Notes: generated from the letters alone by a model not told the origin. Shown: positions 1-12,210, counted from the stretch's first letter. The stretch: DNA of 64,000 nucleotides from Isoetes taiwanensis (GCA_021234155.1 JAJEKV010000028.1:10370134-10434133), one strand, 5' to 3'. Translations and numbers: made by a program.

Positions 1-124
1 GATTATAAGTATTTTCAGCTTTATAGATTAGACATTGATGTGCTTTAATGTACAAAGTTATCTTACAACTTGTTTATAATAGAAATCGCAATATGGTATT
101 TTGTCTGGACGCAAGCGACCAAAG

Positions 125-860
125 GAGCAAGCTATGAACTTTCCAGAGTGGCTTAAAATTGAAGTCCAGCATATGGTTTAGAATAAGGAGCACGTAGATC
201 TATTGTTGCTTGATCTTGCTTTTGGAGTTGAAGAGTATGTTACAAGTTATAAAAGCATGTGGGCATATGATTGGCATTTACGAGTGCAAGACTTAGATGC
301 GAAGCAAATGACACAAGATCCATGTGTTTCAGCAGTATTTCAATCTACAAGTCATAGTAGTGCTAAAGACAAGCGTCCAATTGAAGCTGAAATATAATAT
401 TTTGGCAAAATTCAACAGCTTTTATAGGTTCTATTAATATTACAAATATACTTTTAGTACACTTAATTTATACCATTAATTCTTTTTCATAGTTCTGAGG
501 TCTGTCTTGGTTCATCGCATGTGGTGCTTTTGCAATGCCATTGGTGTAGGCCTGACATTATTGGACAACAAGCATCAACAAAATTTGACAAGTATGGCTT
601 TCAGTTAGTGGACATTACAAAAGCTGCATATAAAGCTAATTCAAGTTCTCAACCCTTTGTCTTTCCAGAACATGTCTAACGGGTAAAACTACAATTATGG
701 TTTTCTACTTGCAATGATTTTTTTGTGAAATTGTATGTTTATACATCTATGTATGTGCAGATTTTCTATTTTGATAATCCTCATAACATAGGTTGGTCTA
801 TTGTGCTTTGAAACCCATCTCATCTGATGGGCTACGACTTACGATGACAGTGAAGTAAAT
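125..860 (+). pseudogene. CACTA (En/Spm) transposase remnant
   Basis: Broken reading frames keep the order of the two domains usually found at the C-terminal part of plant En/Spm transposases (DUF4218 then DUF4216). Near 133 a segment reads NFPEWLKIEV, like the FPxWF motif. Near 585-680 a segment reads DKYGFQLVDITKAAYK, and near 760-810 FYFDNPHNIGWSIVL, like the DKYGFTLV and FYVxDPxxxGWxVV motifs. Stops and frame changes interrupt it, so it is not functional. The stop near 180 could come from a glutamine codon. Assignment is by motif memory only. Confidence 0.55.
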
Positions 861-1104
861 TTATGACCATTAGAACTTGATGGCATCCAGCATTTCACAA
901 ATCTTGTGATATATCCGAAAGACATCACAAGTGCAGTTGTCTGACATTGTAATATCCTAAATGATCTTATAAAATTAACAGTGAAGTTTCTACTACTTTT
1001 AGTAAACGAGTGCTTCTATTTTTCTACTATATAGCACTATTATACTAATGGTTGGGGAGTTTTATAGTTACACTTAAATCACATAGATAGTTACTTATAT
1101 GATT

Positions 1105-1450
1105 GCATGGCACTTGTATATATGCTATTTGTATTGACAAATGGCAAAAGCCACCACACTTTAATGGCAAATAGAAGTCACTTAGACAAGTGTCATTTGC
1201 TCATATGCAAATGGCACAAGCAAACAACACTTACATGTCACTTATTATTTTGCCATTTATGCGTTTCAAAATGGAAAACATTTCCCACACCTAAATGGCA
1301 CATTCAAGTCACGTAGAGAGGCGACGTTTGATGGTATGCAAATAACACAAATAGGCGACACTTATAGGGCACTTATGTGACACTAAGTTTGTTATTTATG
1401 CAGGTCAAAATGGCAAAACATTGGCCATATTTAAATGGTAAATACTCTAG
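1105..1450. repeat. Degenerate tandem repeats, ~130-bp period
   Basis: Two diverged copies of one unit can be aligned by eye, at about 1206-1300 and 1335-1440. Each runs from ATGCAAAT through CACTTA to a TTTATGC...TCAAAATGG segment. The motif AAATGGCA recurs through the whole stretch. No gene is visible. Confidence 0.5.
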
Positions 1451-1634
1451 AAATCCTGGATACAAGAACATAAGCACAAGCAGAGACACAAATCCTACAG
1501 TGCTAGACATTGACAACATAATCCAAGGAAATACCAAACATGAGCATCAAAAGCAAAGAAACATAGTCAAAGTGCCAAAACATCATAACATAGCTCCAGG
1601 ACAATGGGAAACTCAACCAGCCTGTATGCAGACC

Positions 1635-1685
1635 ATGTTAGCAGAAACATGTCCAGCCAATGTTAGCAGAAACATGCCCAGCCAG
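1635..1685. repeat. 25-bp direct tandem duplication
   Basis: ATGTTAGCAGAAACATG followed by TCCAGCCA is repeated at once with a single T/C difference. It sits in an otherwise unassigned open stretch that is GC-richer than its surroundings. Confidence 0.7.
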
Positions 1686-3870
1686 CTTACATTCCGAGCC
1701 CTGTAGCGGGAGTGGTGGGGTGAACCTCGTATGCGCATACCCTTCCCAGCCCACGTCTGGCGCTGGAGGACCTCTTACCATGGAGTCACAAGAGTTGATG
1801 CACAACCTCACCAGAAAGGTACGTCTATGAGGAAGACACGCCCGGTGTCATATAGCACAAAGACAGAGAACACAGATGACATGAGAATGCTGGAGCAACC
1901 TAGGCCACCGAACCTAAAAGCCCAACCCCAGAGGATCCAAGTACATAATCAAAATACCAAGACAGCAACAATTTGTCATGTTATATCGAATGGTCTTGGG
2001 GTGGCCGATGTCATAGTATGGATTGCAAAACATCCAGCCTAAAAAGGAGGCACATAATTGGAAAATGATATCACACGTTAGTTATCCATAAGATTAACTA
2101 TATGCATTTTATTTTTGGAAATCATTGGCTTCGAAAATAGTAAAGCATTGACTCTTAGAAATCAATCATTGTAGCTAGTAGTTCGCATGTGACTTTGCAA
2201 GGGATTTGCACCATTCCTATTTTGGAGAAAAAAAATATTGTTCATAATTGAACACTTCATAGAACCCAGAGAATGGCCGCCTCCCTACAATTATCGATAT
2301 GCCCTTTTAACAATTTTAAATGCTTTAGAACCCAATTGGTGTATTTGTCAAAATACAACATGTTTCCCAATTGCCCTCCTAGCAATTTAAGCCCAATCAA
2401 CTATTTCCTTGGTAAGATTTGGGTGGCCTGCTACAATGTAGAGTTTAGCCATTATGATCATTATGCAGCACATGGGAATCACTCATATCTCCCATCTGCA
2501 TTTTCATATCCAACCATTTGCAAATGACAAAAGTTGGAACCACGATGTCGAAGGAAGAACCAATTTCATTTAGATTTAATGGTAAGAATTCTCTCTCGGC
2601 ATAATCCTTATTCAGATCATGGCATGGAAATAGCCATATTTTCATCTGCTTTCTCATTTGCAGCCAACAGCAATGAAAGAACCTATGGAGACTTACTCGA
2701 TCACCATCATTTGGTTTTTAAAGGATATACTTCACTTTCAAGGTTGAAGGAATTCCAAACCTGTGGATTCTATATGCTCATTTCTTGGGCACTAAAACCA
2801 TATAAATAAACAAATATCTTGTACCTCTATGTAGATGCTCGCTGGTTTTGCAACGGATGCCATCTAACCTGGCAATGCATCTCATTCTCTATCATCTTCC
2901 ATTATTTTGCTGCACCTACATCTTTCAAATAAGTATCACAGTGACCTATGGAATCCGAATGTTATGCAAGTCAATTTTGAGAATTGGTGCAAGTAAATTT
3001 TCCTGTTAACTGCAAGGGACTCTGATGCACCTATGGAGCAGTGTTCCAGTAAGAAATACATCTATTACCTTAAGAGTAATTCTTTGTTGCACTTTTAAGT
3101 CGAATTCACTCCAAGGAAAGTAATCCAAGAATGAATTTCACTTGCCATACAAAAAAGTACTGTTTGCTGCAACTTATGAAGCAGTCTTACACTTTTATCA
3201 AGATACATTTTAAGAATCAAGCGAGAGAATGTATGTACTTAATGAAATAGTGGATCGGATAGGCCATCAAGCTTACACGTGCAATACAGTCTATGTAAGG
3301 CATTATGCATATAAATTGCAATAATTGGGGCTAGACATGGTAGTAAAACCCAAATTCTAAAAAATAACAGGGATCACCATACAATAACTATTAGCATAAA
3401 AACAGTGAAACTCTGCGTATCATATCATACCTTAGAATTTAGAGAACGCCTACATAGCCTCTCTCTTCAAGAAGCTCTTCTAGTTTCCATGGCATTGACG
3501 ACATGTGCCCAAGAATATAGAGCCACTTAGGAACTTCCTTGTTAGAACATCAATGAAGATGCTCTTGAGAAACATCCTCTTAAATGTTTAAAACCATTTT
3601 ATCAAGCTTGCTGCATCATTGTATCACTCACTTCAATGCCTAACATGCCATTTGCTTCTTGGAGATGATAGACGATCCAGCTCTAATTACCTACCTTATG
3701 TATGAGACAAATCATATAAAGTAGTATTGTCATCAAGTGAGTGAAAATGAGATGAGATGTTTGAACTTGTGTAAACTTGAGATGCCATGAAGCAGCCTCA
3801 TTTGACAAAGCTTGGGTGTTTATTGCCTTGACCTCTTCATTTGCATCTGCACAGTTCCACTTCTGACATA
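1686..3870. other. Unassigned intergenic stretch
   Basis: A moderately GC-rich segment (1690-2040) with no recognisable domain is followed by AT-rich sequence. Only short open frames without a recognisable motif are present. I see no gene here. Confidence 0.5.
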
Positions 3871-3876
3871 TTTTGC

Positions 3877-4052
3877 CCCTCAATTACTCTTAGCTCCATG
3901 CTGGGAAGCCTGCATTAGTCCAGCAGCCTGTGGTTACTCAAGAGGCCTGCAGATGCGCATTTGGCCCTCAATTACTCTTAGCTCCATGCTGGCAAGCCCG
4001 CAGATTACTCCAGCAACCTGTGGATACTCCAAAAGACCTGCAGATGCGCAAT
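3877..4052. repeat. 88-bp tandem duplication
   Basis: CCCTCAATTACTCTTAGCTC starts at 3877 and again at 3965. The copies run through a CTGCAGATGCGCA end with scattered substitutions. They lie just upstream of the gypsy remnant. Confidence 0.8.
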
Positions 4053-4194
4053 GGTTGCATTATATTTGTAGAATGGAGTTACGAAGCATAATGTACAAAA
4101 TAAACTTTTAAATCACCTTCCTTGAAAATGAACATGAACATAAAAAAAGATACAACAGTAATTGGTGGAAGAGATGTGCACGTTCTCATGGACT

Positions 4195-4892
4195 GACATG
4201 AGGCAGATGCCAATATAAGGTCTTTGCCAAAATGAACGCCGAGCAGTTGAAGGGTATATTGAAGGGTTATCCCCTACTCTTAGGAAGATGGTGCGAGCCA
4301 TAAATCCAAAAACAGTAGCAGAAGCTGAAGCTAAGGCTCTTACCTTGGAGGAGGATAGTCTCAAATACCAGAGGCAATGTTCCTCTACCTTCCAGAATAG
4401 GAACTATACACCTTATCGGGGACGTTCTCCTAGCCCAGGACCTCCCCCATCAGCTGGTTATCAGAAGCAAGACACGAAAGTATCCCTTTAATGTACTAGA
4501 TAAGTCTGCGAATACCACAAGAACTGTGCGAAACATTTTGCAAGCAATTCCGAAGGAAACTCGTGAACAGTTACGAAAAGACAAGACCTGTTTTTGATGT
4601 TTCCAACCAGGACACCGTATGCAGGATTGAGGCTACTCAAGCTGCCCTTGCCGAAGTGGATTGGGATGATGTCTTGACTCCATATGAACCTTCAACGTTT
4701 ACTGATGATGAGGCATCAGACTATATACAAGGTGAGTCCCACATTTATGCCGCAATTGAAACAGGTCAAGCAGATAGTCAACTTTCCGTCATATCCACGG
4801 TTGGCCAAGTAGACCTTAAACCTTTTGTCATCCTTATGGACACGGGTAGTACGCACAATTTTGCCTCACCTAGAATGGCACAAGTCTTATAG
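4195..4892 (+). pseudogene. gypsy gag C-terminus and aspartic protease remnant
   Basis: Around 4240-4490 the frame reads like the gag region before the zinc knuckle (GLSPTLRKMVRAINPKT, then a proline/arginine/serine-rich tail). From 4563 another frame leads to the retroviral-type protease motif LMDTGSTHNFASP at about 4833-4875, with the catalytic D-T-G intact. The pieces are in different frames and separated by stops, so no working polyprotein is encoded. Confidence 0.75.
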
Positions 4893-5235
4893 CTTACTCC
4901 TTTGAAATCAAAGCCACGTCCAGTTACGCTGGCTAGTGGGGCCGTGCGTCATACTCAAGATCAACACATTAACTTGAATATTCGGAGCACCCGTTGTTCT
5001 AGAGGCCGAGATTATGAATATCGGTCGGTATGATCTCATTGTGGCTGTGGAGTTCTTGGCTGCTACAAAGGCAAACATTGATTGTGAAAAGCGAGAAGTC
5101 ACCTTTAACGCAGCTAATAGAACTCGTATAACTATAACAAATAAACCAGTTATTCCAATTATGCAGTGTATTTCATTGCGTCAATTGGATAAAGCCATCA
5201 AGAGGTTGCTTGCATTGTTAGACTTGCATCAATAG

Positions 5236-6370
5236 AGGTCAAGTCCAAACATGAAGAACTCATTGAGGGCTTGCCCAAAGCAATTGTTGCCGTACTTCGT
5301 GAGTTCCACGACCTTTTTTCGGATAAGATTCAAAAGTTACCACCTTTCCGAGGCATAGAATGTGAAATCACATTGGAACCCGGTACTAAGCCTACCAGTA
5401 AGGCTCCGTATTGAATGAGTACACTAGAATTGGCAGAGCTTAAGAAACAGTTGCAAGAGCTTCTTAAGTTGGGATTCATTCGGCCAAGTGTATCACTTTT
5501 TGGTGCCCCTATTTTGTTTGTGAAGAAAAAAGATAGTACCTTGCGAATGTGCATTGATTACAGGCAATTGAATAAGCACACAATTAAGAATCGATATGCT
5601 CTGCCGCGCGCAGATGATTTGATGGATCAATTACAAAAAGCTAAGTACTTCACAAAGATTGATATTCGCTCAGGATATCATTAGATACGAATTAAGGAGG
5701 ATGACATCCATAAGTCCGCCTTTCAGACACGTTATGGGCACTATGAGTTTATTGTTATGCCATTTGGGCTAATTAATGCCCCTGCTACATTCATGAGGCT
5801 AATGAACGATGTTTTTCGCGAATATCTCGATGATTTTGTCATCATTTCCTTCGATGATATCCTCATATACAGCAAAACCTTACAAGACCATGAGCGTCAT
5901 CTTCGGTTGGCTCTGTGGAAATTGAGATGCCATCAACTATATGCCAAGTTTTCCAAAGTGCAGGTTTGAGACCACCAAGATCAATTATTTGGGACACATT
6001 GTTTCTGCTGAAGGGATAGCAACGGATCCAACCAAGATTGAGGTAGTAAAAGATTTGCCGGTCCCAATGAATGTATCGGAGGTTCGCAATTTTCTAGGCT
6101 TGGCGGGCTATTACTGCAAATTTGTTAAGGACTTCGCCAAGATTGCAGTGCCTCTTACAAACCTTACAAAACATGAGAAGGTTAAGGGTTGATGACACAT
6201 TGGAAGGAGAAAGTCCAAGCCAAATTTCAGTCATTGAAGGATGCCTTAACAACCGCTCCAGGTCTTACCTTGCCAGATCCTCAGAAAGATAAATGGGTTG
6301 CCACAGACGCTAGTAAGATCGCTACAGGCGCCGTATTAATGCAAGAAGGTAGGGTAGATGAATGATGCAG
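5236..6370 (+). pseudogene. gypsy reverse transcriptase / RNase H remnant
   Basis: RT blocks appear in order: a [16 protein letters not shown] block near 5550, DIRSGYH near 5660, [12 protein letters not shown] near 5757, and the catalytic [10 protein letters not shown] near 5850, followed by the connection block FLGLAGYYCKFVKDFAKI near 6090. RNase H begins near 6295 with TDASKIATGAVLMQE. One frame holds from about 5240 to 5965, broken only by TGA at 5412 and TAG at 5682. A frame change follows near 5950 and more after 6190. It is non-functional. Confidence 0.85.
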
Positions 6371-6779
6371 AGCAGCGATACCCCACGCATGACCAGGAAT
6401 TACTTGCAGTCGTGTGTGCCTTGCGTATATGGAGACATTACTTGCTTTGGAGACGATTTTGGTTGGATACGCATCATCAAAGTCTCCAATACTTTTTCAT
6501 GTAATCCCACCTTGATCTTAGACAGTGACGATGTATGGAATTTCTGGAAGAGTATGATTTTAAAGTAGTCTATAAGCCAAGCAATAATGTTGTTGCTGAC
6601 ACTCTTTCCAGGCATCCATTGGTCACCCCAATGTGTTGTAATGCGATTTCTACAGTGAGTTTGGTCAGCAAATAGAACAGACTCTTCCTACAGACCATGA
6701 ATTTCAGGAAATATGGCAAAGTCTATCCAAAGAAGCCAGAACAGATAAGGAGAGGGAACCTTTCCGCCATTATAAGAAG

Positions 6780-7195
6780 GAAGGTAGCCTTCTTTATTGT
6801 AAGAATAAGTTATATGTCCCCGAGACATCAGGAGTTCGCAAGCTCATTCTCTATGAAACATATAATAGTCATATAGCGGGGCATGCGAGATTTATGAAGA
6901 CGTATTTTAAGATCCGCTCCAACTATTTTTGGCCAGGCATGAAAAGGCAGAATGTGAGATATATTAAGCATTGTCAGATATGTCAACAAACCAAGGCGGA
7001 ATAGTTGCACATTCCAGGGGAATTGCAGCCCTTAGATGTTCCTAATGCAAAGTGGGAATTTATTACCATTTTATCGTGGAACTTCCACGCACTCTACGGG
7101 GCTTTGATGCTTTAATGGTTGTGGTTGATAAACTTTCCAAAATGGCCCATTTCTTGCCGTGCCGAACTACAGATATGCATTAGACACAAGGAGCA
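6780..7195 (+). pseudogene. gypsy integrase remnant
   Basis: The HHCC zinc-binding domain is visible: H and H in YNSHIAGHARFMKTYF near 6870, and C and C in IKHCQICQQTK near 6970. The start of the catalytic core follows ([18 protein letters not shown] near 7108), and similarity stops near 7195. The stop just after QTKAE replaces what is commonly Gln in this family. Confidence 0.75.
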
Positions 7196-8880
7196 CAAGG
7201 AACTAATATATTTAACTAGTATTATATCATCTAAAAACCATAGTATGTATAGTTTTTTATGTATGAATTTACTTGATAGAAGAAAACTACATGCCATAGT
7301 GTTTATCAATATGCATAGTGGTTTATAATATGATTACTAATTCTAATTATTAGTGATATAATAGTTTATTAGAACTAGTTGTGTTCTTTGTAGTGGCTCA
7401 TTAAAACTAGTACTGACTTGTTAAAACCAGCCCATGAATTGTCAAGCCAAGATCTATTTTTGCTTTTAGCTGCCCAAATTATAGTTCCATGAGCATAAAA
7501 GTCATATGGCGAGCACTTCAACATGACGCCTTTAATATCTTTCATCTTCATATATTGGATAAAAAGGCAAGGTTGTATAATAACAATTAGTTTGGATGTA
7601 ATACTTAGCAATTGCAGGGCCTCTTCAAATGACATGAACTAATTTTTATCATTCTAAAATAAGAAAGAAATAAAAGTCTATAGAGGATCCGATACAAGAA
7701 GCACAACATGTAGTATATAAGAATCCCCCAAACCGAGTAGATAGATTTTTACTTGAGCCATTTGATATATGTATTTGCCTGGGTGTGGTTGTGCATGTCC
7801 CTCAAACACTTCTAGAATGTAGAAGAGCACAATTACCTCAACCTTGGACTGCATAAAGTTCTCTTGCATGAAATACTATGCCTGATACCAAGACCACCTG
7901 CAAGACAACTTGCATATACACAGTAGAACATGCATACTTTAGAAGAAAATTAGGAATCGAGTAAATGTGTGCCTTAACTTAATAGATAAAGTGATCCCAT
8001 ACCTTCATGAAAACTTGTGCATTTATGCAAGACCTATTGCATAACAAACTGGCAATGAACCTGGAGAATGAATAAACATTAAGTCTATAACCAAGTAGTT
8101 TCATCAATTTATAACAACCAAAAGCTTGCATGCTAAGGACTTCTAAATCATTGCTGCAAAGAAATATATTAAGGGGAATGAAAGGAGTAGATTGAGTTAC
8201 CACTAGCTTGCCTTGTACCTACAGATAATAAGGATGTTGCTCCTGCAAACTATCTATTAAAATCACAAGTCCTCTTTTCCCAAAGCATAAACCTCAAATG
8301 CCTCCCAGAAGAAAAAAATGGAACGGTGATGCAAATAATAGATCACCAGAATAGAAATGCTGCCGCCCAAGCCAAAGTCTGGGGATATTTTTGTTTCTGG
8401 GCATCATCTTGTCGGAATGATCTAAGGTGCCCATGAACATTTCCTAAACACAAAAACATAAATGCCCTAATCTAAAAGATAGAAAGCTAATCACTCAACC
8501 CTAGCCGGAAAGAAGCGTTCGAGCGTATTTGCCATCGTCGCCCTGAACGAAAAATGCTTCCCTGTCAGCATTGAAAAAAAACACTTCCCTGCTCCAAAAA
8601 AAATCAACTTTATATACTCGAAAACAAGTGAAAAGAAAAATGTGACCGAAAACTTCAAATTCGGTGTTACATCAAAGCGTTAGCGCCAGCAGAAAAGCCC
8701 CCAAAACATCTTAAATAAGTAGCTCACAAAGGTTTCAAAAGTACTAAGCATTTTGTAACATTACCATTCTATTAATATATTGATGACACAGTTCTTCAAA
8801 AAAAAACAAGGTGCTGCGCACGGAGGGTTGCCCTCCATGACCCGAGAGTGAAATGGCTTAAATCACACTTCAAAGTCATG
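7196..8880. other. AT-rich stretch without an identified gene
   Basis: Short frames on the minus strand (for example 7375-7635) show no motif I can name. Sequence composition is ordinary for intergenic DNA. Confidence 0.4.
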
Positions 8881-8964
8881 TTTTCGAGCATATACTTATA
8901 CTTAGAATATGCCACAAACCCACATGGATGAGACATTTTCCCCCTGTTGCAAAGCTAAGTTGAG

Positions 8965-9290
8965 TTAAGTTCATTATTGCATAGTAGCTGAACATGGTCT
9001 TGGTATCAAGCAAATGGATGTCAAGATTGCTTTTCTTAATTTAAAATTAGAAGAGGAAGTGTACATGAGGCAGGCACCTAGTTTCATCTCAGCAGGGCAA
9101 GAGCAGCTTGTTTACAAACTTCAGAAAGCCATTTAAGGCTTAAAACAGTCTTCTCGTCATTGGTACAAAACCATCCATATATTTCTCTTCAAAAAAAGAT
9201 TCACAAGGAGCCAATCAGATTGGAACATGTACTAAGTCTTCTCTCAATTTGTAATATTGGTCGAACAACCAAATATATAAAATGAACTAT
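8965..9290 (+). pseudogene. Ty1/copia reverse transcriptase fragment
   Basis: Consecutive blocks match the copia RT: KQMDVKIAFLNLKLEEEVYM (about 9010-9070), then QAPSFIS, then KLQKAI-stop-GLKQSSRHWY near 9118-9165. The stop sits where the family has Tyr in YGLKQ. It is a short 5'- and 3'-truncated fragment with no LTRs seen. Confidence 0.75.
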
Positions 9291-9334
9291 TCTGTTCATA
9301 TTTGCTAAAGATTTATAAAGCCACAGTGTACCCA

Positions 9335-9424
9335 GCATATGCTAGGCATATGCCGGCATATACCTGGATATGCCCACAAACCCACATAAACGAGGGTTTG
9401 CCCCCTAGGGGCAACCCAAAAAAG
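9335..9424 (+). repeat. Short dispersed repeat with GC hairpin, copy 1
   Basis: A run of GCATAT-type motifs is followed by a perfect stem, GGTTTGCCCC / GGGGCAACC, and then an A-rich tail. A second copy lies at 16854-16949 in the same orientation. A weaker partial relative occurs at about 8882-8960. The dispersed copies with a hairpin and A-rich end suggest a small non-autonomous element, but no target duplication was found. Confidence 0.6.
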
Positions 9425-10890
9425 ACTGCATTATATATGTTGCGAAAACTGCCACCAACTATATAGCTTCACCAAAGCGTGACGATAAATGAAATATCAT
9501 GATTTCTAGACCATATTGAATGTTTATTCGACTACAAAAGAGACCAATGTATGCAATGAATAGCGACATCATTTAGGAACATAAGACAGACAAAAGGAAC
9601 ATGCAAAAGTAGGTGTATGGTGAAGGAAACACTTTTTAGAATTTTTTGAACTTTACAAAAGAAATATTTCATCATTTGATGAAATGGGAAGAAAAATAAA
9701 TAGTCCAGTAGTAATCGCAAATTAACAATTGCTCTCCGCACTTAACAATGATGCCCCTCCATGCAAACATATTGGTGCTTGCCGTATAATACATTAAGTG
9801 ATATACTCTAGTGTTGAGCTTGGATATTGGCCCTGCTCTTGTTTTCTGATAAGCCACGAACCATTGTTGCTGGTGCTTCCTGTCATAGAAAATAAACAAG
9901 GATGAGAAAAACAAGACCATCAATCGCCTCTTTATTCTTTACTCTTGCAACTTACATTGTCCTTCGTCCTCAAAGCCAGTTTTCCCTTCAACTTTTTCTT
10001 GAGATCATTAAGACTTTTCTCTTCCAGCATGTTTTCCTTATCGACTATATTACATTTGTGATGCAATTCTTCGGTTAACCTTGCACACTGAGAATCTGCA
10101 TCTTTGATTCCCTGAGAATCTGCAAACAGGTCCGCCCTACCCTAGGGACAAACCAAATAATTGCAAGGACCTTTTGGGGATTAGTTTCAAGGGCAAAGTT
10201 TGCATAAATGGAAGCTACTACCTAACTTGTCTTTTAACTCCATTACTACAGGGTTTGCTATTCTACATAAAGTTCGGTTACCTACAATTCAGGCCTCTTG
10301 CCCAATCACGCTATGCCACGTGGCAATAATTCTAAACAAGAATGTTACTAAGTTTTGAAACTAGATTTTTACTCCACATTTCGACGTTTTACTCGGCATT
10401 TGGTTGTTTTACTCGATATTTTTGAGGATTTTAGCCGAGATTTTCCCTTGAATTGCATGCATTGCATTTTCTTTCTTCTTCCTCATACCAATTCCAACCA
10501 ATAACGATTGTGATACCCTTCTGGCCACAAACCCAAGCTATGACCTGAACACCTAATGCATCCCCACCCCCCTCCTCCTTCCCAAGAAACCCACGAGGCA
10601 TCTCCTCCCCTGCTAAAGTCATTAAAGTACCACTCAATATGCCTCTCCAACTCCCTGTTTATGTCATTAAAGTGTCACTTAATTTCACAACATCTGCCAA
10701 TTTTTTACCACATTGGATACACAAAATAACTTGATATAACTATTATAATTGCAGCAAAATACTATTTCGTATAGAATGTCTAGTGTGTGCCATATCTAAG
10801 TACTGCTTGCAAACCTACCTCTATATTGCCAATGTAAGTATTTTAGATGTCAAGATAGAGAGAAATAGAGGCCCATATATAATCGTCATA
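9425..10890. other. Intergenic stretch, nothing recognised
   Basis: No coding domain is seen. Short direct repeats such as TTTTACTCG occur at 10365-10440, and GTCATTAAAGT occurs twice at 10618-10675. Confidence 0.4.
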
Positions 10891-10970
10891 GGAATAGAAT
10901 AGAATAGAATAGTTTTTTTATCGTCCACTGAGACCAATCGGCCTATGGGACCCAGAAGGAGCGCAGCAAA

Positions 10971-11041
10971 CTTATTACTGTCCGGGTTAAAAAACCCCCG
11001 CCCCGAAGGGTTTTCGAGGGAAAAACCGTGGCAGTAATAAG
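10971..11041 (-). repeat. Stem-loop in LINE 3' UTR
   Basis: CTTATTACTGTCC pairs with GGCAGTAATAAG across a GC-rich internal segment that can itself pair (CCCC and GGG runs). Its position just before the 3' tail is where many LINEs carry an RNA structure recognised by their RT; that role is inferred. Confidence 0.6.
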
Positions 11042-11097
11042 AATGCTGTCAAACTGTACAAGTATACATCATCATGAAATAAATGTGTATGTACATG

Positions 11098-12210
11098 TCA
11101 AGTGCGTGCCCGAGGACATAGCTGATCTCGCATGTCCATGACCTCCTGAAGGTATGATCCTAGCATCCGTACGGATGCCGTGCTCAATGTCACATGTAGC
11201 GGCTGGCCAGGCCTGACCAACTCAGCATAGCGTGTCCGGATTTGATCATATGCTGGGCAACTTTGAAGGGTATGAGATTCATCCTCAATGACTCCCATTT
11301 GGCAGCATTGACAGAGCCTGTCCTGACGTGGCTCACCAATCCATCTGCCTGTCTCAATTCGAAGATGATGTGCCCCTGTGCGAATGGAGGCAATGAGTCT
11401 GCGTCTTTTCATGGGCAAGTGGGTGCGCAGGTAGCATTGTGGGCCTCGTTCCAATGTGGGATTTATGTGGCGCTGGTAGTGTGCTGTCTTGACCTGTTCA
11501 AGGGCGCTGGCATCCCAAAGCTTGCTGATGAAGCAAGCGTCAAGATATTGCCTCAAGCTATGGCGATCTGCCTCTGTTTGCACATGTATGCACCTGTGCT
11601 CCTGCACATTCCATCTAGCCATCCATTGAGCTCTCTTTTCCCTCCAGCATGCCTTGAGGCGTTGTGGCCCCATTGCCATGATATAAGCTAGTTTTGGGAG
11701 ACGAGCATCGTCCATGTTGACCACCTTCTGGAAATAGACAATGTGGCGATCAAGGGCCGCCCTCTGAAGAGGCAAGAATCCTGTTTCCTGCAGTAGAATT
11801 TGATATGGGACTGTGGACTTCACCCCTAGTGCTCGTACCAAGAAGGCTTTCTGCACCTGCTCCAAGTCATTCCAAGTAGCGAGGGATACTACTGGGCCCC
11901 ATACTTCAACCCCGTATAAAAGGACAGGCTCCACTAAGACTTTGAACAGGTGTGACTGATGGGTCCAATCATACAACTCCGCTCTATGACTATTGTTTTG
12001 CATTGCATATAGTGCTTTCCAGCCCGCCGTAACTCGTAGCCGTATGGATGTGTCCCAGTGCATAGTAGACGGAAACTCCACTCCCAAATAGGAGAAACGC
12101 TTGACAATATTGTCCGTGTGATAAACAATATACGCACTGAAGATAATGGCCCCAAGTCCAGAATATATGCCGACTGCAAGTGATAAAATTGAAAAGAATG
12201 GGTCTAACAT
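11098..12210 (-). CDS. LINE reverse transcriptase ORF, C-terminal 3'-part (truncated)
   Basis: This is an open frame of up to 370 codons; the visible start codon is probably not the original one because the element is truncated. Early residues read FSYLGVEFPSTMHW, then LFKVLVEPVLLYGVEVWG, then LGVKSTVPYQILLQETGFLP, the post-RT region seen in plant LINEs of the type with a late zinc motif. Near residue 300, CQCCQMGV...ESHTLQSCPAYD forms the C-x2-C...H...C motif common at LINE C-termini. The absence of stops suggests a fairly recent insertion. The RT catalytic domain itself is missing. Confidence 0.75.
   Translation of the reverse strand: MLDPFFSILSLAVGIYSGLGAIIFSAYIVYHTDNIVKRFSYLGVEFPSTMHWDTSIRLRVTAGWKALYAMQNNSHRAELYDWTHQSHLFKVLVEPVLLYGVEVWGPVVSLATWNDLEQVQKAFLVRALGVKSTVPYQILLQETGFLPLQRAALDRHIVYFQKVVNMDDARLPKLAYIMAMGPQRLKACWREKRAQWMARWNVQEHRCIHVQTEADRHSLRQYLDACFISKLWDASALEQVKTAHYQRHINPTLERGPQCYLRTHLPMKRRRLIASIRTGAHHLRIETGRWIGEPRQDRLCQCCQMGVIEDESHTLQSCPAYDQIRTRYAELVRPGQPLHVTLSTASVRMLGSYLQEVMDMRDQLCPRART

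Larger units (their letters stand above)
4195..7195 (+). mobile_element. Degenerate Ty3/gypsy retrotransposon, internal region
   Basis: The order gag, protease, reverse transcriptase, RNase H, integrase zinc finger and start of integrase core places this in Ty3/gypsy, since copia has integrase before RT. Several frameshifts and stops break it. No LTR pair was found, and the integrase core is cut off near 7195, so it is a truncated internal fragment. Several stops (TGA 5412, TAG 5682, TAG near 7000) sit where the family usually has Arg or Gln, which fits C-to-T decay. Confidence 0.85.
10895..12210 (-). mobile_element. 5'-truncated LINE with pentanucleotide 3' tail
   Basis: The minus strand holds the 3' end of a non-LTR retrotransposon. 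It starts inside the C-terminal part of the RT ORF at about 12200, ends its ORF at 11098, and has a 3' UTR of about 200 bp containing a stem-loop. It finishes at a short pentanucleotide array (GAATA on the + strand, 10898-10917). Truncation at the 5' end and a microsatellite-like tail are typical of target-primed insertions. Confidence 0.75.

Noticed and set aside
5014-5235. Separate small gene after the protease remnant
   Set aside because: It fits the protease-to-RT linker of the gypsy polyprotein and is not an independent gene.
4195-7195. Endogenous pararetrovirus
   Set aside because: The integrase zinc finger and core after RNase H identify a Ty3/gypsy retrotransposon; pararetroviruses lack integrase.
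11242-11691. 149-codon frame on the + strand
   Set aside because: It is antisense to the LINE ORF, whose protein has clear RT and zinc-motif features.
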